NCBI RefSeq assembly: GCF_001709345.1
Contig: NZ_MDTQ01000001.1
Location: forward strand, 2,455,202 to 2,519,201
DNA: 64,000 nt
Direction of reading: 5' to 3'
Source: Terasakiispira papahanaumokuakeensis
Lineage (GTDB): Bacteria; Pseudomonadota; Gammaproteobacteria; Pseudomonadales; Halomonadaceae
This document shows, one piece after another, positions 20,256 to 30,170 of the stretch. Each line of letters begins with the position of its first letter. The stretch's first letter is position 1. Under the pieces are notes generated by a model that was given only the letters and a program-made list of their open reading frames with translations, searched no databases and had not been told where the DNA came from. The position numbers and the translations under genes are program-made.

Positions 20256-20927
20256 CTATCGATATAACTGATGCTGTTGGATGTAATCGATCACCTGATC
20301 GGGAAGCAAATATCGCACCGAGCGAGACGTCTGTAGCTGTCGGCGAATATAGGTCGCCGAAATGGTCAATGCTGAAGGTAAGGCCAAAGGTAAAATACCC
20401 CCATGGGTCGGCCATGAAGATAACGGTTTTGTCCAGCTACGCTCGGCCAAAGTTTGTGTCAACACTTCAGGTAAAGACGCTCGTTCACCGGGTCGATCCA
20501 ATACGATGATATGTGCAACATCAAACAAAGCTTCCCAGCGCGACCAACTGGAGAGCCCAGCAAAAGCATCCCACCCCATCATAAAAGCCAGCGGCTGGTC
20601 ATGACCATACTGTTCACGCAGCGCCATCAGGGTATCTAGAGAATACGAAGGGCCATCACGACGCAGTTCACGATCATCAATCACCCAGGATGGCATCCCC
20701 TTGGCAGCGGTCCTTAACATCGCCAAGCGTTGCTCTGGCGTCGCACCAGGCTCAGCCCGGTGCGGCGGTAAAGCACAAGGAACCAAATGCAGTGCCTTGA
20801 GTGGCAGCCACTGCTCTAACTCTACTGCACTGCGCAAATGGCCATTGTGAATGGGGTCAAACGTTCCCCCGTACATCACGACCCAAGGCACCATACCTGC
20901 CGTTTCCGGAGGATGATCAAGCATCAT
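20256..20927 (-). CDS. nadD: Nicotinate-nucleotide adenylyltransferase
   Basis: Adenylates nicotinate mononucleotide in NAD synthesis. It has 223 residues. The nucleotide-binding motif is [13 protein letters not shown], followed by GPSYSLDTL and [10 protein letters not shown], the variant of the family's ISxTxxR. The ATG at 20927 overlaps the proA stop (ATGATG), implying coupling; a shorter start at residue 12 is possible because many homologues begin just before the GGTFDP loop. Confidence 0.95.
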   Translation of the reverse strand: MMLDHPPETAGMVPWVVMYGGTFDPIHNGHLRSAVELEQWLPLKALHLVPCALPPHRAEPGATPEQRLAMLRTAAKGMPSWVIDDRELRRDGPSYSLDTLMALREQYGHDQPLAFMMGWDAFAGLSSWSRWEALFDVAHIIVLDRPGERASLPEVLTQTLAERSWTKPLSSWPTHGGILPLALPSALTISATYIRRQLQTSRSVRYLLPDQVIDYIQQHQLYR

Positions 20928-22186
20928 TGCCTCACCTGACCATCACCCAAGACAATATATTTCTGGCTAGTCAGGCCTTCCAGCCCCACAGGGCCGCGCG
21001 CATGAAGCTTGTCAGTAGAAATGCCAATTTCAGCACCAAGGCCATATTCAAACCCATCTGCGAATCGGGTTGATGCATTGACCATGACAGAACTTGAATC
21101 CACTTCACGGAGAAAGCGACGGGCCAGCGTATAATTCTCGGTGACGATACTGTCCGTATGGTGGGAGCCATGCTGATTAATATGCTCAATCGCTTCATTC
21201 ATATCAGCCACCACACGGATTGCTAATATCGGGGCCAGGTATTCAGTATCCCAGTCTTCACTTGTCGCCGGTTTCGCCTGAGACAGAATAGACAGCGTAC
21301 GCGGACACCCTCTCAGCTCAACTTGATGTTCAGCATAGGCTTCAGCCAACTGCGGCAAGATCGTAGCGGCCTTAGTCTCATGAACCAACAGCGTTTCCAT
21401 GGTATTACAAGTACCATAACGATGCGTCTTGGCATTCAACGCAATCGCGATGGCTTTATCATCGTCAGCCATCGCATCAATATAGACATGGCAAATACCA
21501 TCAAGATGCTTAATGACAGGCACACGTGCCTCACGGCTGACACGTTCAATCAGGCTCTTACCACCGCGCGGCACAATGACATCAACATACTCCGTCATCG
21601 TGATCAATTCTCCCACCGCCGCTCGATCAGTCGTTTCCACCACCTGAACCAATGACTCAGGCAGTCCCGCCTGAACTAAGCCTTGCTTGAGGCAGGCGGC
21701 AATCGCACGATTGGACTCAATGGCCTCAGACCCGCCACGCAAAATAGAGGCATTGCCAGATTTAAGACATAAACTGGCCGCTTCAACCGTGACATTGGGC
21801 CGGGATTCATAAATGATCCCAATCACACCCAACGGCACCCGCATTTTGCCCACTTCGATACCACTATTCAGACGGTGCAAATCCGTGACTTCGCCGACAG
21901 GATCAGGCAACGCCGCCACCTGCCGAACCCCTTCAATCATGCTATCAATACGAGCGGGGGTCAGCGCTAAGCGATCCAGCAAAGCGGCATCCAAACCTTT
22001 AGCCCGGCCGGCATCCAAATCACGCTGATTGGCACTGACTAACGTTTCACGCGCAGCATCCAAAATATCAGCAGTGAGCATCAGAGCACGGTTTTTGTCT
22101 GCCGTGTCTAACTTCGTCAGCAACCGAGAAGCGCGACGCGCCTCCTCGCCTAGCTGACGCATATAATCTTCCACTGTATCCATCAT
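20924..22186 (-). CDS. proA: Gamma-glutamyl phosphate reductase
   Basis: NADPH-dependent reductase of proline synthesis, making glutamate semialdehyde. It has 420 residues. The aldehyde-dehydrogenase fold shows [25 protein letters not shown], the catalytic cysteine in [13 protein letters not shown], and [14 protein letters not shown] at the end. The partner gene proB is not adjacent. It is coupled to nadD by overlapping stop and start codons. Confidence 0.97.
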   Translation of the reverse strand: MMDTVEDYMRQLGEEARRASRLLTKLDTADKNRALMLTADILDAARETLVSANQRDLDAGRAKGLDAALLDRLALTPARIDSMIEGVRQVAALPDPVGEVTDLHRLNSGIEVGKMRVPLGVIGIIYESRPNVTVEAASLCLKSGNASILRGGSEAIESNRAIAACLKQGLVQAGLPESLVQVVETTDRAAVGELITMTEYVDVIVPRGGKSLIERVSREARVPVIKHLDGICHVYIDAMADDDKAIAIALNAKTHRYGTCNTMETLLVHETKAATILPQLAEAYAEHQVELRGCPRTLSILSQAKPATSEDWDTEYLAPILAIRVVADMNEAIEHINQHGSHHTDSIVTENYTLARRFLREVDSSSVMVNASTRFADGFEYGLGAEIGISTDKLHARGPVGLEGLTSQKYIVLGDGQVRQ

Positions 22187-22413
22187 TTGATCTCGACTGA
22201 ATTGAATCTCGACGGTCTTTCAACACATCCATCCATATGCAAGCTGCTCAGTGTGCCGTTTTTTTGGGCTCATCCCAAGAGGCTTGATGGATTAACTCTT
22301 AACGCTGTCAAAACCAACCGTATGGTCGCCGCTTTGAAATTGATTTGCCAGTTGCAACAAGGGCGTGCAATATAGCGAACAGTTTTCACAGAAGAATCAT
22401 CTATAACATAAAG

Positions 22414-22457
22414 CGTCATGCAATTAACATACAGTGTTGTATGTTAATTGCATGACG
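22414..22457. repeat. Perfect 20-bp inverted repeat, 4-base loop
   Basis: The left arm CGTCATGCAATTAACATACA and its exact reverse complement are separated by GTGT. No T-run follows on either strand, so it is not a standard terminator. It stands between divergent genes, where an operator, a cruciform or the relic of a mobile element are possible. Confidence 0.85.
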
Positions 22458-22511
22458 GAGTGGCGATTCATCTAGATATTGAAAAGAGTAGATAAATTCA
22501 GATAATGCAGC

Positions 22512-22548
22512 TTAATATGTCCCTTGGAATGGGCCAAGGGCATATTAA
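22512..22548. repeat. Imperfect hairpin in the proA upstream spacer
   Basis: TTAATATG-T-CCCTTGG pairs with CCAAGGG-CATATTAA around the loop AATGGG, one bulged base. An A-run follows on the plus strand. The orientation does not fit a terminator for either neighbour. Confidence 0.6.
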
Positions 22549-22880
22549 AAAAGGTCTCTAGAATGCTGAGAAAAAGCGCTAGGCATACTGAGATCAATAA
22601 CATTAGCGCTTAAAAGCCTTAACCTAAAAATTAGGCACAGTGTTCAGAGCAACTCTAGAGTGTCAAAAAAGCAGCAATCCCTGTTATTTTGGACTATAAA
22701 GACCCTAGTTGGCGCGAGATCTGAACTACAAAATTGTGCAAGAACAACGAACTCTTTACAATGTGGCAAGTGATCCAAGGAATAGGTCTGCTCTGGTAGC
22801 TGAATCGATTCCCTTAGCCGTACACTGGCCCCAGGTAAGCGTAATATTTCATCATTCGGGGAGTATAGGGCTTGTGCCTT

Positions 22881-23894
22881 ATGGCGAAATCGACTACCCA
22901 ATACTCCAAAAGGAAATGCCCAGAGCAAGGCCTCAGTGCGATGGGACAGCATGGACTCATGCGTTTGAAAATGTGGTTGCTCATGAGCGCAGGCTTATGT
23001 CTGATAGCCATGGCACCTTTTTATTGGTCAGATCAGGTCTACGGTGGCACTTTTATCGCCATCATTGGTGCAGGCCTTTTATTATGGCGTAGCTCGACGG
23101 GCACTTCCCCTTTACCCCGCCATTTACGTTATACGTTATACACACTAGTCGCCGTGTTCTCAGTGAGTACACTCTGGCAGGCTTATCAGATTACCCAGCA
23201 CTCACCTTCTGATCCCCTTTATTTAATTTTCACCCTGGCGCTTCTTTTTTTATATCCCTTTATTGTTTCGATCGTGACGCCTTTTCATGAAGGGCTCTGC
23301 TGGATCAGCCTGCATTCACTGATCATCAACATCATATGGATGCTCAACCTCTCGGGCAGCTTTAGAGCCCATTCACTGATCCTTTACTGGCTGGCCACCT
23401 TAATGTGCGTCTTGTATCGCCTACATTATCAACAGCGCCAGCATCAATTACATCGCCAGTTAAGCCGTGATCCAGAAACCCGGCTATTTAACCGGGAGCA
23501 GCTGTACGACGATATACTACGCGAACAAAAAAGAGCGATTCGAGAAGATACAACACTCGGCTTTGTCATGCTGGAGTTCTCAACACAAACACTTAGCCAA
23601 ATCATTGAGACTAGCCTGAAGCTTAGCCAACAAGTGGCCCCCTTCGAACCGCTTTATCGGGCCAGCCCCAATGCCATGGCCATTTTATTGCCAACAGCCA
23701 CACGCCAAACATTAAATGAACGCGTTAACAGTCTCTGCTTTCCAGACCATATTCGCCACACACACTTTATGCTGGCTCATGACATGACATTACAAGAAGT
23801 ATTCGCGCTGGCCCGACAGCAGCTGGACGACAGCCCATCGAATACGACTGACGACTCAAGCAGCGAGCACCAAGGCTGGGGTAAAGCACCATGA
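22881..23894 (+). CDS. Membrane protein with degenerate GGDEF-like domain (first of pair)
   Basis: About 337 residues. Five to six membrane helices (about 27-185) are followed by a cytoplasmic domain of GGDEF type. The domain opens with RDPETRLFNREQLYDDIL, which matches the usual DxLTGLxNR start, but the signature loop is replaced by EPLYRASPNAMAILLP, so no diguanylate cyclase activity is expected. A sensory or structural role is inferred. The start is uncertain: ATG at 22881, 22941 or 22959. The stop overlaps the start of the next gene (ATGA), so the two are made together. Confidence 0.65.
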   Translation: MAKSTTQYSKRKCPEQGLSAMGQHGLMRLKMWLLMSAGLCLIAMAPFYWSDQVYGGTFIAIIGAGLLLWRSSTGTSPLPRHLRYTLYTLVAVFSVSTLWQAYQITQHSPSDPLYLIFTLALLFLYPFIVSIVTPFHEGLCWISLHSLIINIIWMLNLSGSFRAHSLILYWLATLMCVLYRLHYQQRQHQLHRQLSRDPETRLFNREQLYDDILREQKRAIREDTTLGFVMLEFSTQTLSQIIETSLKLSQQVAPFEPLYRASPNAMAILLPTATRQTLNERVNSLCFPDHIRHTHFMLAHDMTLQEVFALARQQLDDSPSNTTDDSSSEHQGWGKAP

Positions 23895-24889
23895 TATGCA
23901 GCCAGCCCAGACGATTTGTCGCCTTGTTATATGCCGCCACCAGCTTACTGCTGCTGTTATTGGCAGCGAACCATTATATGGCCGGGTTTTATCAGGCTAT
24001 TTTACTCCCAGCCGTATTGGCCCCCATATTTTTAGGTCTAGCCTTATTACGCTGGCACCTTGATAGTGCCTACTCACATGACCCAGCAGCCATTGTTGCA
24101 CTCATCTGTATGGGGCTGCTCATCGTGCTACAGCCTTCAACCGATGCGATACCATGGCGTTTTGTCCCGATGTTTTTTTTTCCACTACTGGCCTGCCTAT
24201 TATTGCCCAAGCTAGGGGCCACCTTGCTCAGCGTCTCACTCGGCATCGCCGTGCTGGCCGTGCATCCAGAAGAGTTGAAACAAGGAGAGTTTTTACTCTT
24301 AATGCTGCAATACGGGCTAGGTCTAATCATTGCCATCACCTTCGCTTCCTTACCTGCCCTGCAGCTGAGGCAACTGGCCTCGCTTAGCGATCGTGACAAC
24401 ACCACAGATTGTTATAACGATCGCCACCTAAAAGCCCGCCTAAAAGCGGAAATCGCCCGTTCTCGCGCCACTCGCCGCCCACTTGGACTGCTGCTGATTG
24501 AGCTACATCAGTATGAGAGTCTGCGCCATGACTTTGGCTTAAGCAGCAGTGAACAACTGATGCGCGATATTGTCATTGTATTAAGACGTAATAGCCGTGC
24601 AGGTGATGAGTTGTATCGTTTTGATGACCAAACCCTCTTATTATTGCTGCCCAATACCACCTTGAATGGTGCTCTGGTATTGAGAGAGCGCTTACACCGG
24701 CTCATACAAATGGAAAGCGAGTGTGAGCTCGGCCCCATTGATATGTCGGTAACCCCGCTCACGCTACAACCCGGAGAGCAAATCGGCGGGCTTTGGCAGC
24801 GCTTGCGCCATAGCTGTTACCACACACTATCAGAACGCTTAGACCAACCGACGGATACGCCAACCCGACATGACTTCAGCCCTAACTGA
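23891..24889 (+). CDS. Membrane protein with degenerate GGDEF-like domain (second of pair)
   Basis: A protein of 332 residues. About six membrane helices (10-165) precede a GGDEF-type domain. After LSDRDNTTDCYNDRHLKARL comes the typical core, and the signature reads RAGDELYRFDDQTLLLLLP, where GGDEF has become AGDEL. Cyclase activity is doubtful but not excluded, since a few divergent signatures are active. Layout and length mirror the preceding gene, suggesting an old duplication. It overlaps its upstream neighbour by four bases and its downstream neighbour by twenty, in one operon with the DedA-PAP2 gene. Confidence 0.7.
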   Translation: MICSQPRRFVALLYAATSLLLLLLAANHYMAGFYQAILLPAVLAPIFLGLALLRWHLDSAYSHDPAAIVALICMGLLIVLQPSTDAIPWRFVPMFFFPLLACLLLPKLGATLLSVSLGIAVLAVHPEELKQGEFLLLMLQYGLGLIIAITFASLPALQLRQLASLSDRDNTTDCYNDRHLKARLKAEIARSRATRRPLGLLLIELHQYESLRHDFGLSSSEQLMRDIVIVLRRNSRAGDELYRFDDQTLLLLLPNTTLNGALVLRERLHRLIQMESECELGPIDMSVTPLTLQPGEQIGGLWQRLRHSCYHTLSERLDQPTDTPTRHDFSPN

Positions 24890-26264
24890 TTGGTTGAACC
24901 AGTGGCCACTGCTGCTACCTTGGGCAATTTTGCTGGTCGCACTCCTTGAATCACTGGCCATTGCAGGGTTGATCCTCCCCGGAGTGGTATTACTCACAGC
25001 TTTAAGCGCTTTGGCAGGCCAACAGCAACTCGCCTGGTATTGGCTCTTACTGAGTGGATTTATCGGCGCGGTAATGGGCGATGGATTGAGCTTCTGGTTG
25101 GGCCATCACTTCAAAGATAACGTCAAGCACTGGTGGCCTTTCTCGCGCCACCCTCAATGGCTCAGCAAAGGCCAACGCTTCTTTCATCGCTATGGTGGAT
25201 TCAGTATTTTTATTGGCCGTTTTGTCGGGCCAGTCAGACCCGTGATTCCACTGGTGGCGGGAATGCTGAAGATGAGCACCCAACGTTTCACCTTAATCAA
25301 CCTAGTTTCTGCCCTACTCTGGGCACCAGCTTACTTATTACCCGGCTACTTACTCGGCAAACACCTTCATGAGCTGAACTGGCCTGAGGGGAGCGCCGAA
25401 ATGCTGACCGTGATTGTCTTGGTCCTGGCCGTCATCGTGACACTAGTGCTCCTCGGACAAAGATATCTTGTCGCCCATAGCCGCTGTTACCAACACCTAC
25501 AGCGTCAGTGGCAACACACTACTTTATGGCAAGCGCTACAGCGCCCTCGCGGGGAAAATGAGTTTCCGTTGGCATCATTACTGCTCGTTATCTTTGCCGT
25601 CTTGGGGTTTGCTTGTTGGAGTTTACTGCTCTCAGAAGGCGTTTTGGATCAGATGAATGAACGCCTCAACATCTTAGCCGGTACCCTGGCGACTCCTTGG
25701 CTGGTGACCAGTATGAAGGCTCTATCTCGTTTAGCCGATACCCCAGGTATCCTGATGCTAGGGTTGCCTTGGCTGGTCTTATTAGCGAGGCGTCGAGCCT
25801 GGATGCTACTGCTACATATCGGCGCCACATTAGCAGCGACAGCTGCAGTCACCACCGCTTTTAAATTCCTCTTCGCACGCCCGCGTCCTAATGTGGCCGA
25901 TCACTTGGAGGGCTCTTTTGCCTATCCCAGTGCACATACCAGCATCGCGGTTGTTGCGTTTGGCATGATGGCGCTATGGTGCACTTGGGAACACCCTCAT
26001 ACCCGGCGTCGCTGGGCCTACGCTATCAGCAGCTTACCGATTCTGGCCATTGCCTTATCCCGCTGGCTGCAACAAGTCCATTGGGTCGGTGATTTAATCG
26101 GCGGGCTGCTCTTGGGGTTAGTCATGCTCGGATTGGTACGCGTGAGCTACTGCCGTTTCGATCAAACGCCGTTAAATGGTGGCCAGGATGTCCGCGATGC
26201 TGTCGTTGTGATGCTGATCATGGCGACCAGCCGTATTATCGGCTGGCCTTTCACCGAGTATTAG
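24870..26264 (+). CDS. DedA-family/PAP2 phosphatase fusion protein
   Basis: A protein of 464 residues joining two membrane domains. The N-terminal half (about 10-205) is a DedA/SNARE-associated domain with [22 protein letters not shown] and [19 protein letters not shown], as in transporters that flip polyprenyl phosphate or phospholipid. The C-terminal half (about 235-450) is a PAP2 phosphatase with the full triad: [16 protein letters not shown] and [12 protein letters not shown]. Such fusions may dephosphorylate and flip undecaprenyl pyrophosphate or lipid phosphates. It is the last gene of the operon with the GGDEF-like pair and converges with ubiX, the ends overlapping by 14 bases. Confidence 0.88.
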   Translation: MTSALTDWLNQWPLLLPWAILLVALLESLAIAGLILPGVVLLTALSALAGQQQLAWYWLLLSGFIGAVMGDGLSFWLGHHFKDNVKHWWPFSRHPQWLSKGQRFFHRYGGFSIFIGRFVGPVRPVIPLVAGMLKMSTQRFTLINLVSALLWAPAYLLPGYLLGKHLHELNWPEGSAEMLTVIVLVLAVIVTLVLLGQRYLVAHSRCYQHLQRQWQHTTLWQALQRPRGENEFPLASLLLVIFAVLGFACWSLLLSEGVLDQMNERLNILAGTLATPWLVTSMKALSRLADTPGILMLGLPWLVLLARRRAWMLLLHIGATLAATAAVTTAFKFLFARPRPNVADHLEGSFAYPSAHTSIAVVAFGMMALWCTWEHPHTRRRWAYAISSLPILAIALSRWLQQVHWVGDLIGGLLLGLVMLGLVRVSYCRFDQTPLNGGQDVRDAVVVMLIMATSRIIGWPFTEY

Positions 26265-26868
26265 CCCCCCAAGAGGCGATCAATGACTGCTCAACACCCA
26301 GTTGATCCAAAATTCGCGCCACAATGAAATCCACTAGATCCGCCACCGATTGCGGCTGATGATAAAAGCCAGGCGCCGCTGGCATAATCACCGCACCCAT
26401 TCGCGTGAGCGTTAACATATGCTCTAGATGAACCGCGTGAAGCGGTGTTTCTCTAGGCACAATAATCAATTGGCGTCGCTCTTTCAGCGCCACATCCCCA
26501 GCACGTTCAATCAAATTGTTACTGGCGCCAGTCGCTAAAGCCGATAAGGTGCCGCCAGAACAGGGACAAATCACCATCGCAGCTGGCGCACCTGATCCGG
26601 AAGCCACTGGCGCAAACCAGTCTTCTTTGCCATACACTTTAATTTGCTCAGGAGCCGCGGCAAATCGCTCAACCAACTCAGCAGCTAACTTGGCAGGGGC
26701 TGCCGGTAATTTAAAGCTGGTTTCTGTAGCAATCACCACATGTGCGGCTTTGGAAATCAACACACTGACTTCAACTTCCGCGGCGACCAGGCATTCAATT
26801 AAGCGTAATCCATATTGCACCCCTGATGCCCCAGTCAGCGCAACGGTCACTCGACGCGGTGTTGTCAT
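26251..26868 (-). CDS. ubiX: Flavin prenyltransferase UbiX
   Basis: Makes prenylated FMN, the cofactor for the UbiD decarboxylase of ubiquinone synthesis. It has 205 residues. The flavoprotein fold is shown by [17 protein letters not shown], the phosphate-binding [14 protein letters not shown], and [14 protein letters not shown], followed by [19 protein letters not shown]. All key segments are intact. Its ATG overlaps the stop of mpl (ATGA). Confidence 0.96.
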   Translation of the reverse strand: MTTPRRVTVALTGASGVQYGLRLIECLVAAEVEVSVLISKAAHVVIATETSFKLPAAPAKLAAELVERFAAAPEQIKVYGKEDWFAPVASGSGAPAAMVICPCSGGTLSALATGASNNLIERAGDVALKERRQLIIVPRETPLHAVHLEHMLTLTRMGAVIMPAAPGFYHQPQSVADLVDFIVARILDQLGVEQSLIASWGANTR

Positions 26869-28253
26869 ACCTGTATCTCCCGCGCTCGTAATGCATCAAG
26901 TAACTGCTGATGCACGCCGCCAAAACCACCATTACTCATGATCACAACACGATCCCCTGGGACTAAAGTCTCCACCAGCTGCTTCACTAAATCCGACAGG
27001 TCCGTCATCACATGTCCAACCCCCAATTGCTGCACATCCCAGTCAACCCCAGGCCCCTGAAACCAATACACCTGATCAGCAGCAGCCACACTTGCGGGTA
27101 ACTGCGCCTGATGAGTCCCCAGCTTCATCGTATTCGAACGGGGCTCAATTACCGCGATCAAACGCCCTTTAGCGCCAGGGCATGCCCCTGCGAGGGTCGT
27201 CGCAATCGCCGTCGGATGATGGGCGAAATCATCAAACACCTCAATCCCATCAACTTCGCCACGTAATTCCATCCGCCGCTTCACACCACGAAACTGATTC
27301 AACGCGGCCACGGCAGCATCCGGCGCCACCCCCACATGACGCGCCGCCGCTAACGCGGCCAATGCATTACGCATGTTATGCGTGCCCGTTTGTGTCCATT
27401 GCACCGTACCCAAGTGCCGATCGGCCAACCAAACATCAAAATGCTGACCGGCTTCATCTTGTGCTCGCGCTTGCCACTGACCAAATGCCACTTCATCCAA
27501 GGGGGCAATGGCAAAGGTTTCTACTTCACTCCAACACCCTTGCGCACGCACCCGAGCAAGGGCCTCATCCCCTTCGGGCATAATCACCCGACCGGATCCG
27601 GGAACCAGTCTCAACAAATGCTGGAATTGACGCTCAATCGCGGCTAAATCGGGAAAAATATCCGCATGATCATATTCCAGGTTATTCAAAATCAGCGTGC
27701 GGGGGGCATAGTGGACAAATTTCGAACGCTTATCGAAAAAAGCCGTATCATATTCATCCGCTTCCACGACAAAAAAAGGCGTGTCACCCAGCCGCGCAGA
27801 CACCTCGAAATTACCGGGAACACCGCCAATCAAAAACCCCGGGCTCATCCCTGCCCACTCAAGAATCCAGGCTAATAGGCTCGCCGTACTGGTCTTGCCA
27901 TGGGTCCCCGCAACCGCCAAGACCCATCGCCCAGGCAACACGTGATCATGCAGCCACTGAGGTCCAGAGATATAAGCGACCTGTGATTCCAGCAATGCTT
28001 CCACACAAGGCTTGCCTCGGCTCATCGCATTACCCACGACCACCTGATCAGGCAGTGCGCCACTGGGGCCTCGAAATTGGGAGGGGTCATAATCATACCC
28101 TTCATGCAAGACAATACCGGCGGCTTCTAATTGATCACTCATCGGCGGATAGACCTGAGCATCAGAACCGGTCACCTCATGTCCCAATGCCTTGGCCAAT
28201 TGGGCCAGAGATCCCATAAAAGTGCCGCAAATGCCCAGAAAGTGCAGGTGCAT
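26865..28253 (-). CDS. mpl: UDP-MurNAc:tripeptide ligase Mpl
   Basis: Murein-peptide ligase that joins recycled L-Ala-D-Glu-meso-DAP to UDP-N-acetylmuramate. It has 462 residues. It begins with [16 protein letters not shown], has the ATP loop [30 protein letters not shown] and [11 protein letters not shown]. The ATG at 28253 with GGGAGAGG before it is preferred over an upstream codon at 28283. It is translationally coupled to ubiX downstream. Confidence 0.96.
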   Translation of the reverse strand: MHLHFLGICGTFMGSLAQLAKALGHEVTGSDAQVYPPMSDQLEAAGIVLHEGYDYDPSQFRGPSGALPDQVVVGNAMSRGKPCVEALLESQVAYISGPQWLHDHVLPGRWVLAVAGTHGKTSTASLLAWILEWAGMSPGFLIGGVPGNFEVSARLGDTPFFVVEADEYDTAFFDKRSKFVHYAPRTLILNNLEYDHADIFPDLAAIERQFQHLLRLVPGSGRVIMPEGDEALARVRAQGCWSEVETFAIAPLDEVAFGQWQARAQDEAGQHFDVWLADRHLGTVQWTQTGTHNMRNALAALAAARHVGVAPDAAVAALNQFRGVKRRMELRGEVDGIEVFDDFAHHPTAIATTLAGACPGAKGRLIAVIEPRSNTMKLGTHQAQLPASVAAADQVYWFQGPGVDWDVQQLGVGHVMTDLSDLVKQLVETLVPGDRVVIMSNGGFGGVHQQLLDALRAREIQV

Positions 28254-28688
28254 GATACCTCTCCCAAAAGCAGCTGCTCTCAAATCAACAGCTGATGCCT
28301 AAAAATACCAGTGTAACATGGGGTTGAGGCCAGACTGGGTCCGTAGACGGACAGCAACACTCCCCTCACTCAGCCCGCCTCACTAAGCAAGCAAGCGCCG
28401 AAGCCCATCAGTGATCTTTTATCCGGCATCCTCTCCAATCCCCCAATCGAATTTCAAGCGCGATCTAAAGCAAGAAAATCGTCTTTTTACGGCCACACTT
28501 GTGCAAAACAAACGTCAATCGACTACAATTGGGCCGCCTTTTCATCCCGGCAATGGGCCAGCGCTGACAGTCGGCGCCACATGGGCCTACAAGCTTTACA
28601 TTGAACTTACAAAAATCTAAATCAATTTCAGCTGCTTACCTATTGCCTAGTCTAATCCAGCCACTTCCAGCAGGAGTTTCTCAGCGTC
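28254..28688. other. Divergent spacer mpl / phosphofructokinase
   Basis: No gene is seen. A TACAAT at 28524-28529 with TTGTGC at 28499-28504 (spacing 19) could be a weak rightward promoter for the kinase gene, though the spacing is longer than ideal. Confidence 0.35.
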
Positions 28689-29948
28689 ATGGCGAAGAAG
28701 AATGCCTTTTACGCCCAGTCCGGTGGGGTTACCGCCGTCATCAATGCCAGTGCCTGTGGTGTCATCGAGGCGGCACGCCGCCACTCAGACCAGATTGGCA
28801 CCGTCTACGCCGGACGTAACGGTATCATTGGGGCGCTGACAGAAGCCCTGATCGATACTTCTACTCTGAGCGATGAAGATGTTGCCGCTCTACGCCATAC
28901 GCCAGGGGGCGCCTTTGGCTCCTGCCGTTATAAATTAAAAGATATTGACGCGCACCGGGCACAATATGAACGCCTGATTGAAGTCTTCAAAGCCCACAAT
29001 ATCGGCTACTTCTTTTATAACGGGGGCAATGACTCTGCCGACACCTGCCTGAAGGTGTCAAAACTGGCGGAAACCATGGGCTATCCACTGCAAGCCATCC
29101 ATGTCCCGAAAACAGTGGATAACGACTTGCCGGTGACGGATAACTGCCCAGGTTTTGGCTCAGTGGCCAAATATATTGCCATCTCTACCCGCGAAGCAGC
29201 ACTGGATATCGCCTCCATGTGCGCGACCTCAACCAAGGTGTTTATCCTTGAAGTGATGGGGCGTCACGCGGGCTGGATTGCCGGTGCCGGTGGTCTTGCC
29301 GCCGAGAAAGAAGGCGATGCGCCACACCTGATCATTTTTCCGGAAATCGCGTTTGATCGCCAAAAAGTCATGGCGAAAATTGACCAAAGCGTTAAAGATC
29401 ATGGCTACTGCGTCATCGTCGTTTCGGAAGGCGCTCGCTATGAAGAGGGCACTTTCCTCGCCGATGCAGGATCAGTCGATGCCTTCGGCCATAAGCAACT
29501 CGGTGGCGTCGCGCCGACCTTAGCGGGCATGGTCCGTGAAGACCTCGGTTATAAATATCACTGGGCGGTTGCCGATTACCTGCAACGCGCCGCACGACAC
29601 ATCGCCTCTGAAACTGACGTTCAACAGGCTTATGCCGTAGGTCAAAAAGCCGTTGAACTGGCACTGGCAGGCCGTAACTCCGTCATGCCGACCATTGTTC
29701 GAGAAGAAAGCGAAACCTATCAATGGCACGTCGGTGAGGTTGCACTATCAGATGTAGCCAACGTGGAAAAATTTATGCCGCGTGATTACATCACTGAAGA
29801 TGGTTTCGGCATTTCCGACGCGGGCCGGGCTTACCTGCAACCGCTAATTCAAGGCGAGTGCATTCCGCCGTTTAAAAACGGCATGCCTGTCTATGTTGAG
29901 TTAGAACACCAATTGGTCGAGCGCAAACTGCCTGATTTTGAGGTTTAA
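28689..29948 (+). CDS. PPi-dependent 6-phosphofructokinase
   Basis: Phosphofructokinase using pyrophosphate, a reversible step of glycolysis. It has 419 residues. The substrate loop is PKTVDNDLPVTD, with catalytic aspartates and the lysine seen in PPi-type enzymes, followed by EVMGRHAGW. The nucleotide-site loop reads GGNDSADT, where ATP enzymes have GGDGS; aspartate/asparagine here is a mark of the PPi type. The final residues form VYVELEHQLVERKLP. It is cytoplasmic and alone in its transcription unit, with a strong terminator at 30083-30118. Confidence 0.88.
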   Translation: MAKKNAFYAQSGGVTAVINASACGVIEAARRHSDQIGTVYAGRNGIIGALTEALIDTSTLSDEDVAALRHTPGGAFGSCRYKLKDIDAHRAQYERLIEVFKAHNIGYFFYNGGNDSADTCLKVSKLAETMGYPLQAIHVPKTVDNDLPVTDNCPGFGSVAKYIAISTREAALDIASMCATSTKVFILEVMGRHAGWIAGAGGLAAEKEGDAPHLIIFPEIAFDRQKVMAKIDQSVKDHGYCVIVVSEGARYEEGTFLADAGSVDAFGHKQLGGVAPTLAGMVREDLGYKYHWAVADYLQRAARHIASETDVQQAYAVGQKAVELALAGRNSVMPTIVREESETYQWHVGEVALSDVANVEKFMPRDYITEDGFGISDAGRAYLQPLIQGECIPPFKNGMPVYVELEHQLVERKLPDFEV

Positions 29949-30007
29949 AGACTCACAAGCTTAAAGACTCACAAGCTTAAAGAGCCACAGCTTAAAAGCT
30001 CACGGGC
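29945..30007. repeat. Four-copy tandem repeat beginning at a stop codon
   Basis: TTAAAGACTCACAAGC occurs twice exactly, then as a 15-base TTAAAGAGCCACAGC and as TTAAAAGCTCACGGGC. The first unit contains the TAA stop of the phosphofructokinase gene, so later units look like copies of the gene's 3' end. Confidence 0.85.
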
Positions 30008-30051
30008 TTAAAACTTACGATAAATAAGCCCGAGATCAGCGCACAAAGATC

Positions 30052-30081
30052 AAAAGCAGAAAAATTAAGAGCAGAAAAATT
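30052..30081. repeat. Two-copy 15-bp tandem duplication
   Basis: AAAAGCAGAAAAATT is followed by AAGAGCAGAAAAATT, immediately before the terminator stem. Confidence 0.7.
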
Positions 30082-30082
30082 A

Positions 30083-30118
30083 AAAGCCCGTTGAGTTCAG
30101 TACTCAACGGGCTTTTTT
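30083..30118 (+). terminator. Rho-independent terminator
   Basis: Stem AGCCCGTTGAGT / ACTCAACGGGCT with loop TCAGT, followed by TTTTTT. It ends the phosphofructokinase transcript. The A-run before the stem means it could also serve the convergent MFS gene. Confidence 0.93.
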
Positions 30119-30170
30119 GACTGCCGACGGCTTAACTGAAAGCCATCAGACACCATTGAACTAGATACCC

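Larger units (their letters stand above)
22187..22880. other. Long divergent spacer with two hairpins
   Basis: No convincing gene lies here between the divergent proA and the GGDEF-like operon. The frames present have poor composition. It contains a perfect 20-bp inverted repeat at 22414-22457 and a second stem at 22512-22548. The region is AT-rich and may be the relic of a lost gene or insertion. Confidence 0.5.
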
